From: Nymphaea colorata
Taxonomy: Eukaryota; Streptophyta; Magnoliopsida; Nymphaeales; Nymphaeaceae
DNA: 60,000 nucleotides
Direction of reading: 5' to 3'
Assembly (NCBI RefSeq): GCF_008831285.2
Contig: NC_045148.1
Coordinates: 13,558,802-13,618,801, forward strand
The notes beneath the pieces were generated by a model. That model saw only the letters and a list, made by a program, of their open reading frames with translations. It searched no databases and had not been told where the DNA came from. Below are positions 1 through 10,107 of this stretch, one piece after another. How positions within the stretch are numbered: the first letter of the stretch is position 1; every line of letters starts with the position of its first letter. The position numbers were made by a program, and so were the translations under genes.

Positions 1-1551
1 CCTTCTTTTTTCTCGAAAAAGAGATGAGCACGAGCTGATACCTAGACGCACGCAAACGGCTTGACTTATCATACGGCTCTTTTTTTTTTTTTTTTTTGAC
101 TCGGATAAAGAGCATAAGCTTGTCAAACTTGAGGCCTAATCGTCCATAAATAAACTACCAAAGAACGGCTGGTGGTGGATGCTTCATGTTAATTTGAACT
201 TAAAGGAAGGTTAATCAGTGTGTCAGACGCACCATTAGTTCGGTTCGGGTGTTTAATTTGAAGAAGTAAACTTCAGTTCCACAGTAAATTTTCAAATTTC
301 GACAGATCTGTGCGTTATATATGAATATGATGTGCTTCGTCGCACATATGCATGTACTGAAAGAAGATTCCCAATCGTGTGGTTATACAGACACGAGAGT
401 AATGTATGTACATGTCATGCAACACACATGCCTGAAAGAATACAGGAGCGAACAAGAACTAAGAGATCTAGGGAGAAAAAGAAATGGTTGGAAGATTTTG
501 CTAGATTTGCATGTCATCATGCTATGACCAAGACAGCAAACAAGTTGCAAACTCATAATGTCCTTTGATGTAACAAAAGGCTGGAGATGAATTATTGTGA
601 AAGGCAAATGAGAGAAGGTGGGAAATGAGGATATTTTATTTATTTTGTAAAGTTTTGTCTATACGTTACAGGATTTATGAAAAAAGGAAAAGAAAAGTTG
701 CTCAACAAACAAAAATGTGAGTGGGGCTGCCATTCTTCACAACTTGCCTAGTTTATGGTTTTGTATCATTATTGACATATTCCTTTCTCTGTGCGCAATA
801 TCTTTTCCGTTAACGGGGTTTCCCTCTTCTTCTTCTTTTTTTTTTTTTTCCTTTGATTTATTATCTTGATGTTTAACAATGTCATGTTGGAATTAGGCTT
901 ATTGTGCGTGTCCCATCTAAGAAGTTGATGTTCATCCACTAGAACCACACCCTCTTTCTTGTTCTTTCCTTTTCCTTTCTCTCTTTTTTTTTTTTTTAGG
1001 AAAAACCACTAGCCTCAATTTATATACCTTTGATGAGGACAGGCAATTTCTCGAACAGTTAAAATGTCGACATACGCCAACAAGTGAACAGATTGAAGGA
1101 GAGGTCCTTTCTTTCTCTGTCAATTATTTTGGTTGGAGGCCCTTGGCCCTACAAAACAAAGAAGGCCATCAACTTGGAAGGAAGATGATGACGAATTGGC
1201 GTCTCTTGACCTGCTTAAGATATGGAAATGTAGGGTCCTGGTGTCAGTTAGGCCCCACTGCCTAGCTTTTAAAAGGCAGGAATTAGCTCATTCTTCAGAA
1301 TCATTGAATTTTTTGCAACAGTTGCTGTACAAAAAATATCAATAACTAAAGCTCACATCTCTTTTGCAAAAAAGTTAGGTGGTCCTATTGTGATGGGTGC
1401 TGGGGCCTCCCCTTTTCTGTAGATCAGACCTGCCTGCGATTTGGTTGGCCCACTCTCTCTCTCTCTCTCTCTGATGCCTGAGGAGTGAACACTGGCTCTC
1501 TCATTTCCTTGCATCCAAGGTCGAGGACGGTGTCGGTGGGCGATCTTATGC
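1..1551. other. AT-rich intergenic stretch
   Basis: I see no convincing gene here. The short open frames on both strands have no recognisable domains, and several overlap each other on opposite strands. There are poly-T runs near 81-97 and 836-850 and a CT dinucleotide tract at 1453-1472. Nothing resembles a splice-linked coding series. Confidence 0.5.
1453..1472. repeat. (CT)n microsatellite
   Basis: A perfect CT dinucleotide run of about ten units in intergenic DNA. Confidence 0.9.
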
Positions 1552-1553
1552 TT

Positions 1554-1901
1554 AGGGAGCGTTCGATTCACTTGGGAACAATGAACTTTTAGAATAATTA
1601 CTCTGTCATGTTTTAAAAATAGCAATTGCTCAGGCTCATTACAAATCCGGAATTGTGATTTTACCCTAGGGATGGAATTATGATCCAGAATTTGGATTTT
1701 TTTTTTCCATCTTTCTTTGAAGCACAAGGCATGAAAGCTTTAGTTATAAAATTATAGAATTTTAATTCAAGCAAGTCAAATTTTTTTTTTTATCTGCAAT
1801 CAAAATTCCATTCCATCAAACTCAAAGGAAAATTGGCACTGGAATTTTCATTCCAATGCCAGTGTAAATTTGATTCTGATCTAAGACATCAAACACCCTC
1901 T
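1554..1901. mobile_element. MITE-like element with imperfect terminal inverted repeats
   Basis: The left edge reads AGGGAGCGTTCGAT. The reverse complement of the right edge reads AGAGGGTGTTTGAT. These are imperfect terminal inverted repeats bounding about 350 bp of AT-rich, non-coding DNA. The GxGTTTGAT-type terminus is common in plant hAT- and Harbinger-related MITEs. I could not see a clean target-site duplication, so superfamily and exact borders are uncertain. Confidence 0.4.
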
Positions 1902-4251
1902 GAAAGTTACAAAGAGGGAATCGACAGACAAGTCGTGCTCATAGTAACACGCAGAGCATCTTTTTCTTTTGTTTATGGGTAATTTCATCCTTGTTGAAGA
2001 AAATAACTTTTTAACCTTTCCAATTCAAAGCAATTTTTTTTGTGTTTTGACCGCTGGTAGCTACCTGAATTCGCGGTACTCGCCAATTGAATCTGTCATG
2101 GCAGACAAATAACCAACACTTCATCGAGACGTCAATCTGGGGTGAGTGCTACTACTACTTACCACCCAACACTACATCCATATACTCCAGCAAAGGTGCA
2201 GACATGGGTCACCAATCATTGGATACCCCAGGAAGAAATGGACGATTGTCCTCAGCGGCAACGGCTCACAATAGACTTAGTTAATGCAGTTGGGTGAGGA
2301 AGCAGATCATGCAGCCTTCAAATCTCTATCTTATGATGCTCTACTATCTTGAGCGTCCACGATGGAGATCAATGCTCCCTAAAGCCTATGGACACCACTT
2401 CTGCGCGCGTGATGCCACTGGCGCCTTCCCCACCACTTGGCCTGGAAATTAATGGTTACAGACTTAGATGTGACCAGAAGACGTTGCAACTTAATTGCCA
2501 GAGCATTATATATCGTGTAACAACTTATACCCCATGAATATGCGCACTAGGTTGCTTAATTTTGTGGCATAATTATGACAAATTTTACTATATATTGCTT
2601 GAGTATGCATTTTATCTGTTGCAACTAGCAATTTTTTTCTTTTCAATATTTCCAGAAAAGATTCGTAAGCTTAATTCAGATTTCACAAGTTTTTCAAGAC
2701 CCATGAAAGAATAGTCCGAACAACAAGACTCACGGCTGATTTAAAGACTTGCCTAATTGCATGCTTAGAACCATTGTAAGGCTCATGATTATATGCATTT
2801 GTTAGGGGGCATTTGATTACTCCGAATTTGAAATCCATGGAGCTGATGGGGATATGATGGTGTGTGTTTTTGCTGATGTGACAAAAGTTATAAGGTAAAA
2901 CCTATGGTTCATCAAAATAAGTGTCTTATTAAGACCTAAGGTTGTCACTTAAGATCCTTATTTTACTTTCCTGCTTTGAGAAAAAATATCGGATTTAAGA
3001 CCATAGTGGGGAGAGTCTGATCTTAGATTCACAGTTTTCAAATCTTAAGCATCTCAAGTCCGAGGCTATCAAAATTCTCCTTAGATCGTTAGAACCACTG
3101 AAATATTAAAAAGTAACATGTAAAATTGACTTTGACTGCACCAAACGAAAGTGTCTGAAAAATGAGTCGAGAAGGTGATGATTAGAAGCACCAGACTTTC
3201 GCACCGTGATGTAAGTTTAGCTGGTCTGCAGTTCAAATGCAATGCAACATTTCCTCTGCAAACATACGAAGACAATGAATGTAATGAATGCTGAGAAGAC
3301 GTGAGTGAATAAGAGATCGCAGAGTTTGCCAAACATATGTAATGCTGTTCTATGTAGATTGCGAAGGCTAGATTAGATTCGTGCAGGCACGAGATTGCGA
3401 ATTGCCAAACATATGTATATTTGTGCATTTTTCTTTTTGGGTTGGGGAGGGAGATCAGAGGTACCAACTTGTTATTAATTTAAAACTGACTGTAGCAAAA
3501 AAATTCGTTAATCATAAATGAATGACATTTTTAGGTCATTATATCTATGGCGCGCGTCATCTTCAAAAAATACTGAAAGGTGTATGCGCAACTTTGTAAA
3601 TTAATTTTTGAAAACCAATCAATTTTCAGGATGGGACGTCGCTCTCTCTCTCTCTCTCTCTCTCGTATGGAGTCTTATCCTACTATTCATTTTTGTTGGT
3701 CTTCTTGATACTTTGCCGTTGGTGTGCGGCTGTTTGTTTTCTTTGTTGGACACTTGTAATGTTGAGTATCCCCTTTTTCTCTCTCTCCCATGAACACACA
3801 TGAATGGCATCATATTTCTCGTTAGTCTGGGCCGTTTGGTTGATACCCCTGAAACCTGGTTTCATGTTTTGGTGGTGTTCAGATGGTATGAAAACTGGTT
3901 TTGCAGAAAACAAAGTTTTAATACGAAACCTGGACTCCTCCAGATTTTCGTCCGATGTTCAGTTTTGTGGTTAGACAAGATAACATTGTGTTGATAATGA
4001 AATTTATATTTTCTCTTCAAGATGGGTATTTTTGTTATCTTATAAAAAACTCAACGTTCTCCGCCATTGAACTGGTCTATGAGAATTCCTCTAAAAGGTT
4101 AGCGGCCGATTTCTTAATTTTTAAAAATTGAGTGGTAATCTGTTCTTTGTCTAAATATTAAGCTTTTTGTAATTTTCTTCTTCTTATTTCAAAGACAAAT
4201 TCACTTGCGGTTAGAAAGAGGAGGCTCCTAAGATGCTCGGAAGTCCACCAT
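1902..4251. other. Intergenic stretch without recognisable genes
   Basis: No open frame here has a recognisable domain or a plausible exon series. There is a CT microsatellite at 3642-3664. Near 2815 and 3826 there are transposon-end-like strings (GGGGGCATTTGATTACTC and GGGCCGTTTGGTTGAT) without convincing partners, so they may be remnants of decayed DNA elements. Confidence 0.4.
3642..3664. repeat. (CT)n microsatellite
   Basis: A CT dinucleotide run of about eleven units. Confidence 0.9.
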
Positions 4252-4453
4252 ATTAACGATAGAGTGGGTTCATCAGTACACAAAGAATTCTAGTAGAGTT
4301 GCAGTACTTTTCCATCAAATAACTGTATAGTGACATGGTCTGACATGCATCCTAACATTAACGACAGAGACGGCTCATCAGCACAAGGAGAATTTAGTTA
4401 TAGACCCATAGTAGTAGGACTACTTTTCCACCAAATAACAGTATAGTGACATG
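4252..4453. repeat. Two-copy degenerate tandem repeat, unit about 90-100 bp
   Basis: Copy one (about 4252-4337) and copy two (about 4357-4453) both start with ATTAACGA. They share TCATCAG(T/C)ACA and end with CAAATAAC(T/A)GTATAGTGACATG. Copy two is longer by small insertions. The divergence suggests an old duplication. No coding potential is seen. Confidence 0.7.
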
Positions 4454-6164
4454 CTGATGGATCTCGCTGACTGCTGATGCAGTGTTCTGTCTATAGGGAA
4501 AAATGTACTAGGTACAAAAACTAGATCCTCTCTGGATCGCAGTCAAGGTTTAGTACTCAAACTTGGTCCGGTTTTTGTGGTAATTGGCCGAGGCAAATTG
4601 ATGGACAGGATCAAGTGACGGGTGTAGCCGCTAAGAGCTACAGAACGAAATGTTTACGTAATTAGTGTATATCACGCGACAGCTATGTGTCAAACATAAA
4701 ACAATAATGGAGTACTGAATTAGACGAGGCTTCTGCCACCATAATATCATGCCCTTAAAGCAATCCGCCATGATGGTGGGGCAACTTAGCCTTCCACGCT
4801 AAGCGTTTCCTTTCCCTGGCAGTTCTTCAATATGGTGTAACTTGTAGCTCCATTCTTACCTGAACAAGGAAAACAAAGGGTTGATGAGCTCTCATCTTGA
4901 GCTTTCCGCTAGCAGTTCAAGTGGCCACGTCTTTGGCTTTATAAGCTGTTCCATCTCGGCCATCCTGACTTAATTTGGTGCTTATCGTTTAGCGTACTCA
5001 TGTTGAAGTTCATGCGACTTCGGCAATTTGGTAGCCACCGACGTACCTGGTCCTCAAGCTTATCCTCTGCGAAATTACTTCAGCAGATATTTCATAAGAC
5101 ACTTCTAAAACGCTACGGTCTAACAAGCTCTAAAGATTCGTATCGTCGTCAATAATGGAATAAAAAATTTTCCAGAATATTTTACAGCTCATATGAAACC
5201 TCTCTTATTGCGTCGATTTGAAGGAAGATGAGAGTTCTTCGGATAAGCAACTTCCGAATGATTGGAGCATCAAGGTGCATGGCACCTCCTGGTCACTCTT
5301 CTGTTACTCGCATCCAACATGTGAAGATAAGAGGCGGATACTGTGGAAAACCTAGCTGCCTCATATCGGCCACCCTGCTCATAAGGTCCCAGCCACTCTT
5401 GTTGAAGATTTTACCAGCGTTATATGATAGAAATCTGGTGCTAAATAAATGGGTTCGATTTGGGCAGATCTTGCTGAAAGTACTTGAAGCAAATGCACAT
5501 ACATGCTTGCTACATTTTGTATCAAACATAACATAACTGTTTTTATTTTGGACGAGAATGATGTGAACCTACGATCCAAGTGTGTACTTGGACAACTGGC
5601 TAAACGTGTTCTGATTTATTTGCATATAACTCCAAATCAGATCAAGACTAAGAGGTTCAAACTTTGTTATGCAAGCTACCTCAAGCGCATCGGTTTCTGT
5701 GCAAAAAGATAAATAAGTACCTGAATTACCCAAATTGGGATCGAATTCCAATTCTTAGGTTCTCCCCTTTTGTTCTGATATGCATGTAGCTACTTTTGTT
5801 ACATTATTATTTCGTCTTACATTGTTTTCACCAAATTCGGAAGCATAATTGTATGATAAAACTTCACGGATCAGAAGACCAATATATAGCAGTATGGAGC
5901 TTCAAAACTTTTGCAAATAATTAAAGCCCCAATATTTATTATTACATATTGACAATTAGATAAACTAGGACAACATCTTCATATTCTATCTAAACCCACT
6001 TATAGTTGAAGAGCAAAGAGGAATCAAGAAGAACATTTTAAAAGCGATCTTCTGATTAGGATGGGTGGCCCGTATCAGATGCCAGCTGAGGCAACCGGGT
6101 GCGTACCTTCTACATCAAGTGGTCAACCTGCTAAGTACCTTTCATAGCTCAACCGTTAACGAGA
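4454..6164. other. Intergenic stretch without recognisable genes
   Basis: The overlapping open frames around 5228-5751 on both strands show no recognisable protein family, and no splice-linked partners are evident. I see nothing else structured here. Confidence 0.4.
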
Positions 6165-6870
6165 AAAAAGAAAAAATGTATAGATTGCTGCTGACCTGCT
6201 TGGCTGCTGGAAAGGTGGCCCAAGCATTTATTAGGTCTAAATTGTTGGGTTACGGGTGCCGGACTTTGTCATTAATTGGCCGGGTTTTCTCGCTCATCAT
6301 ACGGAGAAGCTCGACCGAGCGAATGAAATGAATAAGGAGCCCTTGATTTTTGATGAGAGCTTTGAGTGATTTTCGTAGCCGAGTTAATTAAGTATTTTGC
6401 TTTATCATAACTTTTTCATCTTTAAAAACCTTGAGCAAGCGATCAGGGGCTGCAGGATTGGCAGTTTTTTCGTCGTAACAACGACTGACAAAACTCTTGT
6501 TCTCTCTTACTTATTAGTGCGCCAACACACTCACTGGACCTCGGTCGCTGAAGTTGAACAAAGAGAAAGTAGAAAAAAACTTAGTCAAAGTATGAGCGGG
6601 GTGAGCTAAACTATTTGGTACTTCAACATTACTAGTAGGCGTGCGGACGACGATGTTCTCAATACCATAAAAATGGCGAATGCCGAATGAAGACTATGAC
6701 TAAGAAGATGAGGAGTAAAGATTGAAGAGTATGTGCACAAAGGAAAGTCTAGGTCATGTTTCCTCAAAAATTCGCAGTTGAACTAGCCAAAGGGCGTATT
6801 GAACCCTCCGGTGATAAAAAAAAGTTTGACGAATTCTATTTGCCCTCTAGCAAAAAGAAATTTAGACCGC
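6165..6870 (+). repeat. Dispersed repeat R1, copy 1
   Basis: This segment matches 42676-43400 in the same orientation with scattered substitutions and indels. Shared landmarks are CTGACCTGCTTGGCTGCTGG, GCAGGATTGGCAGTTTTTTC, ACTAGTAGGCGTGC and TATTGAACCCTCCGGTGATA. Copy 1 has its own insert around 6275-6345. Similarity stops at both edges (TTAACGAG at the left, GCAAAAAG at the right), so this is a discrete repeated unit. It has no recognisable coding sequence, LTR or TIR. It may be a non-autonomous element or part of a larger duplication. Confidence 0.65.
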
Positions 6871-7368
6871 AGCAGAGTAAGAAAGAAGCCTGGATGGCTT
6901 CTAAATCCAAGCTAGGCGAGGACTGCAAGAGAGATACAAAAGGACCAGAAGTCATCATTGCGCCAAATGGCAGTCAGATTTCAAGTAGGAACCCCACTTC
7001 TGTTTTTCTCTTTTAGTTTCTTCTAAACCTGCAGTTCATTTTATCTACTTAGATGGCTTAGGGGTCAGATTAAGATCTGCAGGTGAAGATCTAGAGCAAA
7101 AGCGAGATTCATATGCGTCCATACTTCATGTCAATTCCTCTTTTTCCTAGCGTTATATTGTACGCACGAATCGACTAAGCGTTAATAGTCAAGGTAGAGT
7201 TGCAGCGGAGGTCCGGGTCAAGTTTGGAATGTTGGGTCCCAAACAAACCTAGCTGTTCCAAACCGCAATGGCAAATACTAATTGGCTAATACATGCGGGA
7301 TCAGAAGCTCGGTGTTTGAGATATTCATATACCAAAGATTTGGTTTTTAAATGTTTCATATTCCTGAT

Positions 7369-7373
<5 letters not shown>
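6871..7373. other. Intergenic stretch between repeat R1 and the copia element
   Basis: The open frame that starts near 6756 in the R1 copy runs on to 7016, but it has no recognisable domain. Nothing else is seen apart from the GA microsatellite that follows. Confidence 0.4.

Positions 7374-7402
<29 letters not shown>
7374..7402. repeat. (GA)n microsatellite at the copia LTR edge
   Basis: An uninterrupted GA run of about 14 units ends seven bases before the TG that opens the left LTR at 7409, so the element appears to have landed beside a simple repeat. Confidence 0.9.
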
Positions 7403-7406
<4 letters not shown>

Positions 7407-7408
7407 CT

Positions 7409-8766
7409 TGTTATAGTCTTATCCCCCAAAAGGAATGCTTAAACAACAATAAAAGAGGCCAAACCAACATAAAACTGCTAAAAAATCAGAATCACAAGGC
7501 TGCGAGCATAAGATCGAATTTCCAACACCAATATTGCAGCAATATACGTCAAGATATATGCTATAATGTAGAAAATTAGAGACACCAATTTACATGGAAA
7601 AACCCCCAATAATGGGGTAAAAAACCACGGGCAAGAGAGATATATATTTATACTTCAAAGAGGCAATACAACTATGTTGTTCTTCTTGCAGAGAATAACA
7701 TAAATCATTCTCAAGAATGAATGCACAAGAAAACAACAAGAAAAGAAATCACCTATGTTCTTCTTTTCTTTCCCTTGTTTTCTTCACACTCTCTCTCTAC
7801 ACTTGAACCCACACGGCTGCCCAAACCCACAACCGTGCTCTTCTTCCTCTTTCCTTCTTGCCTTCCTTCTCCCCTTCTCTTCTTTGCTTTCTTTTTCCCC
7901 TTCTCCTGGCTTGGTGTGAGCCACGAGGGAAGACCTCTCTTCCTTTTCTTCCAAAGAGCAAAAGAACGAGAGAGAGAGGGTCGTGAGAACTCTGAGGCAC
8001 CTACGGGTGCCCTCTCCTTTCTCCCTCCATCACTAAAGTGACGGGCCGGGTCGGGTCTTGAGGCAGGATCCGACCCAACAATACTAAGTATACTGATGCA
8101 GTTCTTTGGCATATATGTATAAAGGGAGTAAAAGAGTTTTCTTCAGACATCGTTTTGCGAAATCAGCAAAATTGTTTTCATTTTCGACGATTCAGGCTAA
8201 AATGCAAAGGCCATTAGCAAGTTTACCATATGGAATGCTCTCGAAAGTATAAATATATATTGTTATAAGCTCCTAAAAACTTGACATAAAAGAAAGTGTG
8301 AGAAAGCTTTCACTTTCAGATCCACGGATCTTGATATTGGCTGCGTCCCTGAAATCGTGGGACATAAGGCCCGTTCTTCATCGGCCAGCTTAAGCAAAGG
8401 GGGCATGCCAAAAGACTAGGGTTGATGACGAATGTTACATTGTTCATACATTGGCCAATATCCAATATCCATACATTTCAAAAGTCAGTTATGAACATAT
8501 CCCAATGTGGTTTGAATTCAAACGTGCATCTAAAAGTTAGGTTAATTTGGATTCAATAGTTAATTTAAAAGTTGGATTTAAATATTGATTAGTCTTTTTT
8601 TCATCATATGATGTGAGCATTCACCTTTTTAGAATCCGATGCATTGACATCTCTAAATGCATTAACGTCCTGACCCCATCAGATAAGTGAAGTGAATAGA
8701 TTGTTGGGTGGTCGTTACCTGATCACAGTTCTACACTGCTTCTACTGATATTGGCTGCCTGCGTTA
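7409..8766 (-). repeat. 3' LTR of the copia element
   Basis: It begins TGTTATAGTC on the plus strand, identical to the start of the other LTR, and aligns to 14715-16073 over its whole length with scattered substitutions. It contains a pyrimidine-rich tract (about 7750-7900) that gives an open frame on both strands. That frame is also in the other LTR, so it is LTR sequence and not a gene. The right edge is approximate because the adjacent polypurine tract is lost. Confidence 0.88.
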
Positions 8767-8769
8767 GAT

Positions 8770-9159
8770 TCACCAAAACATAAACAGTAATTGGAACAGA
8801 TACCTTAGGATCCACTTCACTTCTGCCCAATGCTTTTTGCTTTGATTTGACAAGAACCTACTAACTACACCAACTGCATAAGTCAAATTTGAGCGGGTGC
8901 AAACTATAGCATACATGAGACTCCCTACTGCGGAGGCATATGGAACATTCTCCATTCTTTCTTTCTCCTCTACTGAGGATGGACATTGATCATTTCCCAA
9001 TTTAAAATGTGCTGGTAAAAGTGTACTTACAGTTTTTGCATCTTTCATGTTGAATTTGCTAAGCAACTTCTCAATGTATTTCTCTTGTGATAACCACAAC
9101 TTCTTAGCCTTCCTATCACGAACAATCCTCATGCCTAACAATTGATGTGCTGGCCCCAA
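8770..9159 (-). pseudogene. Copia reverse transcriptase, C-terminal part and start of the RNase H linker
   Basis: The minus-strand translation contains LLGMRIVRDRK, YASAVGSLMYA and HWAEVKWILRYL. These are the conserved copia blocks after the RT catalytic core and just before RNase H. In intact elements the last block is followed by RNase H (KGTSxxGLxF and later catalytic acids). Here the frame ends within a few codons and the LTR begins, so RNase H has been deleted. The upstream RT piece overlaps at 9135-9159 in another frame, showing a frameshift near the YVDDM motif. Confidence 0.9.
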
Positions 9160-9786
9160 GTCTTCATGTCATCTACATATAATAACAAGATAATGAAGTT
9201 ACCTGATGAGAACTCTTTGATGTAGACACAATGATCCACGGCTGACTTGCGATACTTTTGATTCATCATAAATGCATCAAATTTCTTGTACCACTGTCTA
9301 GGTGCTTGTTTAAGTCCATACACGCTCTTCTTTAACTTACAAACCATGTGTTTCTTCCTGGCAACCATAAAACCTTCTGGCTGTGTCATGTAGATTTCTT
9401 CTTCTAGATCTCCATGAAAAAAAATAGTTTTTATATCTAACTGCTCAAACTCCAAGTCTAGACATGCCACTAAACCAAGTATTACCCTGATAGATGACAT
9501 TTTAACAACAGGAGAAAAAATTTCATCAAAATCAGTACATCTTTCCTGTTTGAAACCTTTCACCACTAACCGAACTTTGTATCTCAACTTGTTTTAAGTT
9601 TGTAGACCCACTTGTTCTGCAACACTTTCTTACCTTTTGGTAGCTCTACCAAATCAAAAAAGTATGATTATTATATAGAGAATTCATCTTATCCTTCATA
9701 GTTTTAATTCATTAATCTTTATGCACATCATTTAGCACCTCTGCATAGGATTTTGGCTATCCACTATCTGTAAACATAATATATTC
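9135..9786 (-). pseudogene. Copia reverse transcriptase, N-terminal and palm part
   Basis: On the minus strand the uninterrupted frame from 9587 reads VRLVVKGFKQ, DFDEIFSPVVK, LDIKTIFFHGDLEEEIYM, YGLKQAPRQWYKKFD and LLLYVDDM. These are diagnostic copia RT blocks, with the YVDD catalytic motif kept. Upstream, in a broken frame, 9600-9786 still encodes EYIMFTDSG, a stop where Glu is expected, PKSYAEVL and DLVELPKG, which belong to the integrase-RT linker. The piece ends at 9786, where the chimeric insertion begins. The enzyme would copy element RNA to cDNA, but this copy cannot. Confidence 0.92.
9782..9786. repeat. Left copy of 5-bp target-site-like duplication (TATTC)
   Basis: TATTC at 9782-9786 is repeated at 12291-12295 on the other side of the 2.5-kb insertion. 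With one copy removed, the copia linker reading frame on the minus strand is continuous across the site (IDEYIMF). This supports these exact borders. Confidence 0.75.
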
Positions 9787-10107
9787 TCTTAAAACCAACA
9801 CCTTTTGTTTTGAGAAGAGTTGCTCTTTGGAGAGCACAGTACGATGAAAGTTGTAAGCTGTGTTCGGGGGGAGTTATTGTCTATCGTTGGCCTTTATGGT
9901 AGAATCAGTCGGGGAGGCCTGAGAGGCGGTGGTTTACCCTGTGGCGGATGTCAGCGGTTCGAGTCCGCTTATCTCCAGTCCAGCTCGTGATCTTAGCCGA
10001 AGGTATATGATAGCACCAAATTGCATTTTTTCGATTCGGCAGTTCGATCTATGATTTATCATTCATGGACGTTGATAAGATCCTTCCATTTAGCAGCACC
10101 TTAGGAT
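9787..10107 (+). other. Nuclear plastid DNA (NUPT): trnA intron end, trnA exon 2 and trnA-rrn23 spacer
   Basis: The sequence is recognisable as the inverted-repeat rRNA operon of angiosperm plastids. It contains the 3' end of the trnA-UGC group II intron (GAGAAGAGTTGCTCTTTGG onward), the short second exon, and the spacer toward rrn23 (GATTTATCATTCATGGACG, then TTTAGCAGCACCTTAGGAT). It stops before the 23S rRNA gene. Small differences from the usual plastid sequence are visible, such as a 5-bp insertion after the tRNA 3' end and a possible internal deletion near 9797. So it is an established nuclear copy, not contamination. Confidence 0.9.
9943..9977 (+). pseudogene. trnA-UGC: Plastid trnA-UGC second exon, isolated in nuclear DNA
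   Basis: GGCGGATGTCAGCGG followed by TTCGAGTCCGCTTATCTCCA is the 3' half of the plastid alanine tRNA. It includes the T-arm (GGTTCGAGTCC) and the acceptor 3' strand. The first exon and most of the intron are absent, so no tRNA can be made. Confidence 0.88.

Noticed and set aside
7721-8112. About 105-119 codon open frames on both strands in the copia LTRs (also 15017-15488)
   Set aside because: They are low-complexity (Ser/Phe/Lys/Arg), overlap each other antisense, and occur identically placed in both LTRs, so they are LTR sequence and not genes.
9943-9977. A tRNA-like T-arm suggesting a nuclear tRNA gene
   Set aside because: It is only the 3' exon of plastid trnA within a NUPT. The 5' half is absent.
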